From NCBI GenBank assembly GCA_021790425.1, contig JAJYEA010000014.1, positions 1 to 42,305 of the forward strand: 42,305 nucleotides of DNA, given 5' to 3'. Positions 22,023 to 30,159 of the stretch are shown here, piece by piece (positions within the stretch are counted from its first letter, which is position 1; each line of letters opens with the position of its first letter). The position numbers and the translations under genes were made by a program. The notes under the pieces are model-generated. The model ran no database searches, was not told where the DNA came from, and saw nothing but the letters and a program-made list of their open reading frames with translations. Source of the stretch: Thermoplasmata archaeon (GTDB lineage Archaea; Thermoplasmatota; Thermoplasmata; Lutacidiplasmatales; UBA184).

Positions 22023-23009
22023 TCACGCCTCGGACGAGGGCAGAACCGCCGCCTCCCTGGCTCGGACTTCCGCGAGGTAGTCGCAGGGCGAGGTCAGGAC
22101 CTCGCTCACGTCGTCGACGTGAACGGGCGTGAAGACCCCGTGCCGCCCCCGGCACCACGAGCAACGCTCGGTGACCGACTCCGACATCGGGCAGATGTCC
22201 GATGGGGTGATGGAGAAGCGCGCGCAGAAGAGACGGAGCTTCGTCTGGTCGCGGAAGACCTGCTCGCGGGCCTCGGGGTGAGCCTCCAGGGCGGCCAACG
22301 CCGCGCACACGCGGCCCCGGCGCTGGGCCTCGACCCAGGCCCTCGCCCGCTGGTCCGCGTCCCGCGAATCGTCGGGGAGACCGCTGGTCACGTCCAGGGC
22401 CGTGAAACGGCGGTCGTCGAGGCCATCGCCTTCCGATTCGCGGAAGGCGAGGCGGGTTTCCGACCGTGTGCGACGGGCGTCCCGGGGAGCCCCCGACGCT
22501 CGAGCGCCGCCCAGGACCTGGACGGGACCGACCTCGACGGCGGCGAGGGCCGTGTCGAGCTTCGCCCTGAGCTTCTCCGCGTCGACCGGGCCGAGAGAGC
22601 CCCCATCCCTCCGACAGGCCGAAGGAAACGGGGTCTCTCGGAAGGACTCGGCCGCCGCTGGACTGGCCTCACCGGGGGACACGGACGAGTCCGAATGGCC
22701 GACCAGGCGCTCGAGGCGGGCGAGCGTGGGGGCTCGCTTCGGGTCGTGGCCGAGAGACCCCGCTTCGGCGAGAGAGGTCGAAGGACCTGGGCAGGGGTCT
22801 CGAGGGAGGTCCGTCCCGGAGGGCTCGGCCTGACGGGCAGGACCGGTATAGGCGAGTCCGAGGGACGAGGGACACGCGTCGTCCCGAGGCAGGACCGTCC
22901 CCGAGGGCAAAACCCGAGGGGCAGGTCCGATGTCGGCGGGGGCTCGCGGCGTGTTCGGCGTCTTGGCGGGCTCGGCGTTCGTGGCGCTTGCGGCGCTCAT
23001 CGCTGGCAT
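22023..23009 (-). CDS. Long CxWC-family protein with three repeat elements in frame
   Basis: A 328-aa reading frame. The C-terminal part is the conserved family: CARFSITPSDICPMSESVTE, RCSWCRGRHGVFTPVHVDDV, SEVLTSPCDYLAEVRAREAA, VLPSSEA. Before it lies a charged, probably helical region (AEKLRAKLDTALAAVEVG and WVEAQRRGRVCAALAALEAH). The first 140 residues are low-complexity and contain repeats B2, B4 and A1-3 in frame; B2 and B4 both translate to a PSGTxLPRD motif. No stop interrupts. The true start is uncertain: ATG at 23009 is the furthest, and an in-frame TGA lies upstream. The function is unknown. Confidence 0.55.
   Translation of the reverse strand: MPAMSAASATNAEPAKTPNTPRAPADIGPAPRVLPSGTVLPRDDACPSSLGLAYTGPARQAEPSGTDLPRDPCPGPSTSLAEAGSLGHDPKRAPTLARLERLVGHSDSSVSPGEASPAAAESFRETPFPSACRRDGGSLGPVDAEKLRAKLDTALAAVEVGPVQVLGGARASGAPRDARRTRSETRLAFRESEGDGLDDRRFTALDVTSGLPDDSRDADQRARAWVEAQRRGRVCAALAALEAHPEAREQVFRDQTKLRLFCARFSITPSDICPMSESVTERCSWCRGRHGVFTPVHVDDVSEVLTSPCDYLAEVRAREAAVLPSSEA
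22591..22641. repeat. Palindromic element A1, copy A1-3
   Basis: Arms CCGAGAGAGCCCC and GGGGTCTCTCGG pair with one unpaired base. The centre CCGACAGGCCGAAGGAAA is the A1 family centre. It lies inside the reading frame of the long CxWC protein. Confidence 0.65.
22801..22844. repeat. Repeat B, copy B4
   Basis: Contains CGAGGGAGGTCCGTCCCGG, then GGGCAGGACC, aligning with B1-B3 with several substitutions. In the minus-strand frame of the long CxWC gene it reads PSGTDLPRD. Confidence 0.5.
22883..22928. repeat. Repeat B, copy B2
   Basis: CCGAGGCAGGACCGTCCCCG and CCCGAGGGGCAGGTCC flank an A-rich GCAAAA spacer. It is near-identical to B1 at 17460 apart from a few bases and a small length difference. 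In the minus-strand frame it reads PSGTVLPRD. Confidence 0.7.
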
Positions 23010-23036
23010 GCCCCGATCAGGCCGCGACGAGGCCGA

Positions 23037-23196
23037 GGGTCCGAAGGACCCGAGGGAGGACGACCTTCAGGTCGTCCGAAACGCGAGGACCTGCGGGGCC
23101 TCGCGGCCGAGCTTGCCCCCCATGAGGGCGCGGGACGGCCCCGAGCCGCCGAAGGCGGCGAGGGAGGACCTGGCCGACCTCCTGACCCGAAGGGTC
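23037..23196. repeat. Cluster of four GAA/TTC-centre palindromes
   Basis: 23037-23051 is GGGTCC-GAA-GGACCC. 23058-23077 is GGACGACC-TTCA-GGTCGTCC. 23145-23159 is GCCGCC-GAA-GGCGGC. 23184-23196 is GACCC-GAA-GGGTC. Each stem is different, yet the centre is nearly constant. The whole stretch 23010-23451 has no convincing gene. Confidence 0.65.
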
Positions 23197-23451
23197 GGCG
23201 GAAGGACAGGTCCGGTCCGAGGGATCGATATGCGGTCCGCGTTCGACGCGGACCCTTACGAGACCTCGGGGCCGGCGGCTCACGCGGCCCTCATGCGGGG
23301 TCGCGGCACCCTACCCCATGCCAGCGAGGAGCGGCCCGGCGACACGAACCCGAACCACGAGCGAAGCCCGCGACACCCCCAGCCTCATCCCCGGGCGGGG
23401 GGCGACGGCCCGAAACCCCATTGTGGCCGCCGAGGGTTGTACCTGACGTGA

Positions 23452-24834
23452 TCAGCCCGAAAGCCCCGTGAGCAGTTTCGCCTGCTCAAGGGCGGCCGGA
23501 CCGACCCGGCCCAGGCGCTCCGCCACCCGGGATGCGGAGCCGTACATGATACGGACGTAGGCCGGGTCTCGCAGGTTCCCGAGGAGCAGCAGCCCCGGAC
23601 CTTCCCGTTGGACCGGTCCCTCCACCTCGGCCACACCCTTCACCCGACGGCCGTGCCGACGCAACTTGCGGAACTCCCCCTCCGCAAGCGCCGTGGTCCG
23701 GGGCACCGGTCTCACCCGGTTCCCCACCTTCACGTTCGGAGCCAGGAGTTCGCCACGCCTACGCTCCAGGTCCTCGCGCAGGCGGCCCAGAGCACGACGG
23801 AGCTCCCGTTCGTCGTGGTCCCCTCCCTTCTGTTCCTCCTCGGCCCGGAGCTTCCCCAAGAGCCAGTCCAGCCGCCGCCGGCCGTGCTCCAGCGCCCGCT
23901 CGCTGAGATGGCCGGTCGTCGCCAGGGGCACCGGACCGTTGCGGAACTTGAGCGCCTTCCGCAGACGCTCGAACCAAGTCCACCTCGCCTCCAGACGACG
24001 GACCTCCCTCGCGAGACCATGCTGGCGCGGGGAGGGCGCCAGCAGACGGTCCAGGACCCCCTCCAGCTTGCGGTACGGCGCGCCCGTCGCCCGCCGCCCT
24101 GCCCGGTGGAGGCGCGCTTTCAGCTCGCTCCGCACCTCCTCGCACCGACGCCAGAAGGCCAGGGCCGAGAGGGAGAACGGGTAGGGACGACCCTTCGCCT
24201 CCTTGCCGGAGGCGAGGATTGCCTCGGCCCAGGTCCGGGTCTGCACGGCCTCGCGGCTCTTCCCTCCCTCTCGCCGAAGTCTCTTGGCCAGGGCCCGCAG
24301 ACGCCGCTTCACTCCGATGCGGTCGATGGCGCTGCGGAGTCGGGCGTAGGAGACCTCGAAGAGGCGGAGCCCTGCCGCCTTGAGATAGTGGAAGTGGCAC
24401 GTCAGGATGTAGAGCCTCGGCCAGACCACGCGGAGCGCCTGGTCGAGTCCGTCGCTCATGTCCCGCACGGCGACCACGGGAGGGCCCAGCGCGTCATCGA
24501 GGATCCGGAGGATGCGGGAGACGTCCTCCCGGCTCTCCTGGGCGACCGAGGCGGAGAGCAGCGCGATGCCACTCCACCCGTCGAGGAGCTGGAGCGTGAG
24601 CCGTCCCGGGATCCCGGTGGTGTCCAGAAGCAGCACGTATCCTCCCTGCTGACGAAGATGTCGAGCGAGGAGAGGCCAACTCTCGAGGTGGACCGCCACC
24701 ACGCGCAGGGCGAACCCGTCAGCCAGGTGCTGGAGGGTACGGCGCGGGACGCGCACACCCCGCGCCGTGAGGAGCGCCTCGATCTCCCCGAACTGGCGGT
24801 GTTCGAGGAAGTGGAGGCGCCCCACCTCGGCCAT
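23452..24834 (-). CDS. Transposase, MULE-like DDE
   Basis: 460 aa from the first ATG. The catalytic core resembles the Mutator/MULE group. The first Asp is in YVLLLDTTGIPG, followed by DGWSGIALLSAS. The second Asp lies in VVAVRDMSDGLDQAL, and the CxH signature is TCHFHYLKAAGLRLFE. A long, basic helical insertion follows. The same frame is open upstream to about 25050 and encodes a zinc-finger-like stretch (HACAPNCGRPLQV, VCDVTLCCPHHRRR) without an ATG, GTG or TTG. The real protein therefore probably begins there, by an unusual start or by frameshifting from the preceding gene. Confidence 0.75.
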   Translation of the reverse strand: MAEVGRLHFLEHRQFGEIEALLTARGVRVPRRTLQHLADGFALRVVAVHLESWPLLARHLRQQGGYVLLLDTTGIPGRLTLQLLDGWSGIALLSASVAQESREDVSRILRILDDALGPPVVAVRDMSDGLDQALRVVWPRLYILTCHFHYLKAAGLRLFEVSYARLRSAIDRIGVKRRLRALAKRLRREGGKSREAVQTRTWAEAILASGKEAKGRPYPFSLSALAFWRRCEEVRSELKARLHRAGRRATGAPYRKLEGVLDRLLAPSPRQHGLAREVRRLEARWTWFERLRKALKFRNGPVPLATTGHLSERALEHGRRRLDWLLGKLRAEEEQKGGDHDERELRRALGRLREDLERRRGELLAPNVKVGNRVRPVPRTTALAEGEFRKLRRHGRRVKGVAEVEGPVQREGPGLLLLGNLRDPAYVRIMYGSASRVAERLGRVGPAALEQAKLLTGLSG

Positions 24835-25048
24835 CAGTTCGAAGGTGAGGTTGCTGCGATAGGGCGTGAGGGGAGGCGGTGAGAAGACCCGCCTCCGATG
24901 GTGAGGACAGCATAGGGTGACATCGCAGACCGGGAGGGGCCCGGTCGGGGTGAGGACGGTGTGGGTCCGGGTCTTCAGGACCTGGAGAGGACGCCCGCAG
25001 TTCGGCGCACAGGCGTGCTCGTGGGGTTCACGGCGGAGGGGTCCGGGA

Positions 25049-25375
25049 TCATTGGCAATGGAGAGAGTACCTCCGCAGGGGGGGGTTGTAGGTGAGCGAG
25101 ACCTGTTGCGGGCGACCGGGGAGGTCGAGGCCGAGGTCCTTGAGCCGGTCCCAGATCACGGTGGAGGAGGGCTTGCCCTCCAGGAGCGCGAGAGCGACCC
25201 TGGCGGCGAGGGCCGGGTCGAGGGGGAAGGTCCGGCGTTGGGGATTGACCCCGAGGTACTCCAGGATCTTCTCTCGGGGACGCCCCTTCACGTCGCGGAA
25301 CGCTTCGCATCGGTACCAGTAGACCTGGATGCTCCCGTCCGCAAGCTTTCGGGGCTTGCGCTTCAGGTAGCTCAT
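25049..25375 (-). CDS. Accessory first ORF of the MULE-like element
   Basis: A 108-aa protein beginning MSYLKRKPRKLADGSIQVYW, then YRCEAFRDVKGRPREKILEY. This resembles the small N-terminal beta domain that precedes the catalytic core in the IS1634-type transposases here (compare TYVYLIQKGRRDGHVVN). The last codons overlap the open frame of the transposase, which is shifted by one base, so a +1 ribosomal frameshift could join the two. A 23-bp palindrome directly precedes the ATG. Confidence 0.6.
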   Translation of the reverse strand: MSYLKRKPRKLADGSIQVYWYRCEAFRDVKGRPREKILEYLGVNPQRRTFPLDPALAARVALALLEGKPSSTVIWDRLKDLGLDLPGRPQQVSLTYNPPLRRYSLHCQ

Positions 25376-25398
25376 GTACGTCCCATCATGGGACGTAC
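25376..25398. promoter_or_regulatory. 23-bp palindrome directly upstream of the element's first ORF
   Basis: GTACGTCCCA-TCA-TGGGACGTAC, 10-bp perfect arms, abuts the ATG at 25375. The position suggests an operator or a hairpin controlling translation, or a transposase-binding subterminal site. Confidence 0.5.
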
Positions 25399-25586
25399 GT
25401 AATGAACCCTTCCCCCGAGGGAAACCGCGTGATCAGCTCAACCTGGACAGCCGGCGAGATCTCTGACGTGAAAAGTGTAGCACATACATAGTTGTCCGGC
25501 CGCCGACCCCCCCGGGGGCCCCTGGTCGCCCTCACGACTCTCGAGGTAGATGGGGTGACACCTGGGCACCTTTTCGACCGAACCGG

Positions 25587-25602
25587 CTATATACCCGGAG
25601 GT
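25587..25602 (+). promoter_or_regulatory. TATA box and ribosome-binding site before the split transposase
   Basis: CTATATAC (25587-25594) is followed by GGAGGT (25597-25602), with the ATG at 25617. These lie just outside the left inverted repeat (GTAGCAC...), so the transposase may be read from flanking DNA. Confidence 0.45.
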
Positions 25603-25616
25603 AGTGTAGCACATGG

Positions 25617-25838
25617 ATGGCGTGGTCCTTCGAGCGGAAGAACTCCCGAGGCCGCCACTACATGTGCCTCGTCCAGAAGGTGCGGACCCCGAAGGGCCCC
25701 CGCAACGTCAAGCAGATCTACCTCGGGACCGCGGACGCCCTCTTCGCGAAGCTCCAGGGACCTCCCTCCACCCCGCTCCGCTCCTTCCCGTTCGGTTTGG
25801 GAGCGGGCCTCCTCCACGCGTTCAGGCCCTGGTATTGA
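25617..25838 (+). pseudogene. 5' part of the split IS1634-type transposase
   Basis: Encodes MAWSFERKNSRGRHYMCLVQ, then KVRTPKGPRNVKQIYLGTAD, a normal IS1634-type N-terminus. It runs into the Tn3-like left end after codons for LLHAF, at 25823; a stop follows four codons later inside the transposon. The rest of the gene resumes at 28675 with the duplicated TTCAG. Confidence 0.85.
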
Positions 25839-25890
25839 CTGAGAACAACTTCTTTCGTTTTTGACCCGTTTCCTCGATAGCCGGGGCATC

Positions 25891-28602
25891 CTAGGTGAAC
25901 CCCTGTCTCCCCATCATCGCCACGTGGTCCCACATCACGGGCGTGGCCGCAGGGATCTTTCGTAGCTTCGAGCCGTACCTCTTGGCCGTCCAGAACACGA
26001 TCGCGTTCATCAGTAGGACCCGGCAGAGGACGTTCACCTCTTGGCGACGTGGATCCCGGGTTTGCATTCGGCCCGCGTGACCCCAGTTCACATCCGTCTC
26101 GAAGAAGTTCCACCGCTCCACCCGGTTGCACGCCTCCCGTACCTGGCGCCGGAGATTGGGGGAGAGGGCGTACCTCAGGACGTAGATGGTACGCACGGCC
26201 TTCCCCAGCTCTCGAAGGGCCTCGCTGACGTTCCTCCCCTCCTCGTCGTAGATGTTCCAGGCCCGGAGCATGTCCCGGGCGTGGACCTTGCCTTCCTGCA
26301 ACGCCTTCACCAATCGCCCCAGCGAGGGGAGCGCACGCTCGATCTTTCGCCAGTCGATCTGTCCCACCCCCTCGACGGGAAGTCCCTCCGCAGGCTCGTC
26401 ATAGTAGAGCTTCACCTTCCCCAGGCCCCGGAAGCGGGCCAGAATCCTCTTGCCCATCAGGAGGGAGAGCGCCCACAGCGCCAGGTGTTGCCCGTGCGTG
26501 TCTCCGGCCGCCCATTCCGGGCTCGTCCCTCCGAAGGGCTCGAGGATCGAGGATAGGAGGTACCACGATTCCCATTCCCTCGGCGAGATCAGCCCCATCT
26601 GCACGGCTACGCCGTCGTTCCGAATCATCCAGTACACGGTCATCCCCACCTTCTTGTGCCGAGGGTGGAAACCCGACTGGAGCGTCTTCTCCGAGGAGAT
26701 CACGGACTTCCCGTCCGCCGCCGACCCCTTCCCGTCTCCCCACGGGAGCCCCAGCCCCTCCCGCTCCCAGGCTTCCAGCAACTGCCGAAGGGCCACGCGC
26801 AACGTCGATGCGGTCAGATGGACCTCATCGAAGTTCTTCAGCTTCCCCAACGTCATCCGTTTGGAGAAGAGGCCGGCCATCGCCCGGACCCCCACGTTCA
26901 TGGCCCGGGCCAGGATGCAAGCTATGGCCTGGGTCTCCCGTTCCAGCTTCGGCAGTCGCCGCGCTTCGGGATGCTTTGGGGCGAATGCCTCCAGGAACCC
27001 TGTCCACCCGTGAACATCCCGGAGCACCCCGGCGGGGGTGACGTCCGGGACACTGCCCAGGAACCGTTGCCGGGCCCGCTCGTTGGCCCGCTCCTGCGCC
27101 TTCTCCCACTTCCGTGAGGGCCGTCGCCCGATCAGCCGTCCACCCTCGATGGCCAGGCCTCGTGGGGCTTGCGCCAACTCCTCCCATGCCTGTCCAATCT
27201 CCCGTCGGGTCGTCGCCAGGGCCTCGACGAGAGGGGCGATGGAGGGAGTGCTCACCTCCCGCACGGGCTTCCATTCGTCCCTGAACTGACGGGAGGCGGG
27301 GCAGACCACCCTTCTCGCCCACAGCATGTCGGCCAGCGTGAGCAGGACGATGGTGTCGAAGACGCGACGCTCGGTCATCAGTTCGTCCGGGACGGGGAGG
27401 AATCTTAGGCGCCGCCGGAGGTGGGCCGGAACAGGTGTTCGGAAGGGCTTCACCTCGAGGACCTCCGGGAGGATGGCCACCACGGCTCGTGCGTGGGCGT
27501 CCTTCCCCTCGAAGGGAACACCTCGCAGGTGGGGGACCATCTGCCGGGCGACGACGGCCTTCCTGGCGAGGATACGGTAGAAACCACGGCGGGAGCGTAC
27601 CTCCGTCTCGTGCTCGGCCAGGGTCCTGGCCAAGGGCCGGAACCGATGGAACCTCTCGGGGGGACCGTCCCGGGGCGAACCCAGAAGGGCTCGATAGAGG
27701 GGCTGGAACTTGAGGTCTCCGCGCTCGAAGAGGGCTTGGCTGGCCTCGGCGATGCTCTCCTTCGCCTGCTTCTTGGACCTCTTGCGAATCGAGCTGCACC
27801 GGCGCGCGAAGATGAACAGGCAGTTGTCCAGAGCCTGCTGGCCACGGAACGCGAGGTAGAATCGATGGGCGTGGAGGACCTGTTTCTCCTCCCAACGGTC
27901 GAGGGTGCTGTTGGCCCTGCGCTCAAAGAAGTCGTAGAGCTCCTCGCAGGCGGGATGAGCAAGGAGGCGTTCTTGGAAGAGCCCCATGGACCGGAGGGTC
28001 TCCTGGACCTCCCGCCGGCAGGTGCTCTCCGCGACGAGCCTGTCGAGGTTGGGCTTGCCGTGGGCCGCAGGAGGAAAGCGCAGAAGCTCTCGAACTATGA
28101 CGACCCTACGTGGAAGGGCCCGTCGTGACATCGCGATCCCGGCTGCGCGGGCAAGGAAGGCCTGTCGCTCGAGTCGAGATTGACGGTGGAGCCTGCCGCG
28201 GAGCGTCTGGAGGAATCTCCGAAGACGGTCGGGCGTGGGAGGAATCGCCCCGCGTCTCGAAAGGTAACGGCCCGCCGTCGTGACGACGGAGCGCGCAGGG
28301 GCCGCTGGGTCCCAAGCCCCCTCGGCGACCCCTTCCGCGAGAAGCCGGAGGAGCGCGGTGGGATGGAATCGCCGGAGTCGGTGGTCCTTGTAGAAGGCCG
28401 TCCAGACCCGGCTGTAGGTGGCTGGGGAGGGATTCGGGAGTTGGGCCCTCAGCGCGGCGGGGAGCCTGCGGCGCCGTTCTTCCAGGCCTCGGCAAAACGT
28501 GGGGTACGTGATCCGTGTTGAGCCATCCCAGAGCCTGTCGACGGTTGAGCGATAGGCCGCCCACCGATCCAGAGTCCCCACCCTTCCCCTGGTGTAGGGC
28601 AC
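25891..28602 (-). CDS. tnpA: Tn3-family-like transposase (TnpA)
   Basis: A 903-aa protein filling the transposon. The catalytic region matches DDE_Tnp_Tn3 in layout. It has GSAADGKSVISS (first Asp, about residue 629), then WAAGDTHGQHLALWALSLLM (second Asp, about 700, in the position of the Tn3 'TDT' motif), and finally CNRVERWNFF (Glu, about 829). The last of these is preceded by RNVSEALRELGKAVRTIYVL. The first 550 residues are basic and helical, as in the DNA-binding N-terminus of Tn3 TnpA. It is slightly shorter than the usual roughly 1000 aa. The ATG at 28602 is about 70 nt inside the right inverted repeat. The frame is intact, so the copy may be active. Confidence 0.8.
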   Translation of the reverse strand: MPYTRGRVGTLDRWAAYRSTVDRLWDGSTRITYPTFCRGLEERRRRLPAALRAQLPNPSPATYSRVWTAFYKDHRLRRFHPTALLRLLAEGVAEGAWDPAAPARSVVTTAGRYLSRRGAIPPTPDRLRRFLQTLRGRLHRQSRLERQAFLARAAGIAMSRRALPRRVVIVRELLRFPPAAHGKPNLDRLVAESTCRREVQETLRSMGLFQERLLAHPACEELYDFFERRANSTLDRWEEKQVLHAHRFYLAFRGQQALDNCLFIFARRCSSIRKRSKKQAKESIAEASQALFERGDLKFQPLYRALLGSPRDGPPERFHRFRPLARTLAEHETEVRSRRGFYRILARKAVVARQMVPHLRGVPFEGKDAHARAVVAILPEVLEVKPFRTPVPAHLRRRLRFLPVPDELMTERRVFDTIVLLTLADMLWARRVVCPASRQFRDEWKPVREVSTPSIAPLVEALATTRREIGQAWEELAQAPRGLAIEGGRLIGRRPSRKWEKAQERANERARQRFLGSVPDVTPAGVLRDVHGWTGFLEAFAPKHPEARRLPKLERETQAIACILARAMNVGVRAMAGLFSKRMTLGKLKNFDEVHLTASTLRVALRQLLEAWEREGLGLPWGDGKGSAADGKSVISSEKTLQSGFHPRHKKVGMTVYWMIRNDGVAVQMGLISPREWESWYLLSSILEPFGGTSPEWAAGDTHGQHLALWALSLLMGKRILARFRGLGKVKLYYDEPAEGLPVEGVGQIDWRKIERALPSLGRLVKALQEGKVHARDMLRAWNIYDEEGRNVSEALRELGKAVRTIYVLRYALSPNLRRQVREACNRVERWNFFETDVNWGHAGRMQTRDPRRQEVNVLCRVLLMNAIVFWTAKRYGSKLRKIPAATPVMWDHVAMMGRQGFT

Positions 28603-28655
28603 GGCGGCATGGAGATGATGGCGCCCGGTCGCGGAATAATCTGAAAGGAATAGTG

Positions 28656-28674
28656 CTCAGTCAATACCAGGGCC
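28656..28674. repeat. Right terminal inverted repeat of the Tn3-like transposon
   Basis: The 19-bp complement of the left end at 25825-25843; the next 15 or so bases also match imperfectly. TTCAG follows immediately, matching the flank before the left end. Confidence 0.85.
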
Positions 28675-28677
28675 TTC

Positions 28678-30159
28678 AGGGCCACCGGGCTCCAGGAGGG
28701 GTTCGCCCAGCACACGCCCCGCCGCCTCTTCGACGGCTACCGGGTCGAGAACGTCCTCTTCCTGCAGCTCGTCGGCCGTGTCGAGAAGCCGCTCTCTCGT
28801 GAGGAGATGGCCCCGTGGGTCTCCCGCTCTGCGCTCGACCTGCTGGTCCCCTCGATGGGCCGTCCCTCCTCCCGGACCCTCCGTCGCTATCTCAAACGCC
28901 TCTACGGGAAGGGCGAGGGTCCCGAACGCGGTGAGGGGACCCTCTCCCGAGCGGCCACCCGCAAGATCGAGGAGCAGGTTTTTCGTACCCTCCTCGCGAA
29001 GGGGATCGACCCCCGCTTCCTCCTCTTCGACACGACCAACTTCTTCGCCTACCACCGGGGCGGGTCCCTCTGGAAGAGGGCTCACGGGAAGGAGAAGCGC
29101 TACGACAAGCTCCACGTCGGGCTCGGGATGGTCACGCTGGGGAACCTCCCCTGCCTCACCGAGGTCTACCCGGCCAACGAGGCGGACCCCAAGGTTTTCG
29201 CCCGGGTGTTCGACACGCTGGTGAAGCGCCTGGTGGATCTCGAGGTGGCCACGAAGAAGCTGATCATGGTCTTCGACCGGGGGATCAACTCCGAGGACAA
29301 CTTCGCGCTTGTTACCGACACGATGCATGTGATCGCGGCGCTCAACCGGTCCCACGCCCGCAAGCTCTTCGAGACCCCCCTCGAGAAGTTCCACGAGGTG
29401 ACGAAGGACCGGGAGGAAAGGCAGGTCCTGGGGTTCGCCACGCGCTGGAACGGGTTCGGGCAGAACTGGAGGGTGCTTGTCGTCCACCGTAAGGCCGAGG
29501 CAGAGCACGATCGGAAGGCCTGGGAGGAGATCCGAGCCCGGGTCCTCGCGGGTGCGGAGAGGCTGCGGAAGGCCCCGGCGTTCCAGGAGAAGGCGCTCTG
29601 GCGGAAGATCACCGAGCTCGTCCCGAGGGACTACTCCTCGGAGTTCGAGGTGAAGGTCGAGGTGGTGAAGGTGATGCGAAAGGGGGAGGTGGTGAACGGG
29701 TACCTCCCGGCGGTCCGGGTGGACGAGGCCGCGGAGGCCCGCCTGATCGCCTCGTTCGGGAAGGCGGCGCTGATCACGGACCTACCGGTGAAGGGTCTCT
29801 CGGACGCCGAGCTGGTGGAGGGGATGACGGCGCGGGCCCAGGTCGAGGAGGACTTTCGGTGGCTGAAGGACCGGCACGTGGTGTCGGTCAAGCCGTTCTA
29901 CCTGTGGCACGACGCGACGGTGCCCGGGCACATCTTCCTGTGCGTGATGGGGCTGCTGCTGCTCCGCTACCTCCAGTGGGAGCTACGGGAGCTCAAACTG
30001 TCCATGCCGAGGCTGGTGGAGCTCCTGGAGCGTATCCGGGTGGTCCTCGTGAGAGGTCCGGACGGCTCGCCGAAGATGGTCCTGGAGCAGATGGACCGTG
30101 AGGAGGCCCTGGTGTTCTCGAAGCTGAACCTGGGGCGGTTCATCCCCTCGGTGGAGTGA
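28678..30159 (+). pseudogene. 3' part of the split IS1634-type transposase
   Basis: Continues exactly in frame from the 5' part: FRATGLQEGFAQHTPRRLFD, then GYRVENVLFLQLVGRVEKPL. Catalytic positions are LLFDTTNFF, MVFDRGINS and VEEDFRWLKDRHV. Joined to the 5' part it would give a protein of about 562 aa, close to the 568-aa relative at 19024. No other stop or frameshift is seen, so inactivation by the Tn3-like insertion is probably recent. An internal ATG at 28807 could still express a shortened product. Confidence 0.85.

Larger units (their letters stand above)
23452..25438 (-). mobile_element. Two-ORF insertion element with MULE-like transposase
   Basis: Two adjacent minus-strand genes (25049-25375 and 23452-24834 with an upstream extension) form an element. 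The decamer CGTGATCAGC occurs just outside or at both ends (about 23449 and 25429) in direct orientation, a possible target duplication that overlaps the transposase stop codon. No clear terminal inverted repeat was found, so the ends are approximate. Confidence 0.5.
25825..28674 (-). mobile_element. Tn3-like transposon, about 2.85 kb
   Basis: Terminal inverted repeats of 19 perfect bp, GGCCCTGGTATTGACTGAG at 25825-25843 and its complement at 28656-28674. Weaker matches continue for about 15 more bases, near the 38-bp repeats usual in Tn3 elements. TTCAG is present on both sides (25821-25825 and 28675-28679), a 5-bp target duplication within the 4-6 bp ambiguity. The only gene inside is tnpA; there is no resolvase, integrase or cargo. 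Confidence 0.85.

Noticed and set aside
22930-23451. 173-aa plus-strand frame beginning with a hydrophobic segment
   Set aside because: It overlaps the CxWC gene start and the palindrome cluster; after the first 25 residues it is low-complexity and reads through hairpins, so coding is not supportable.
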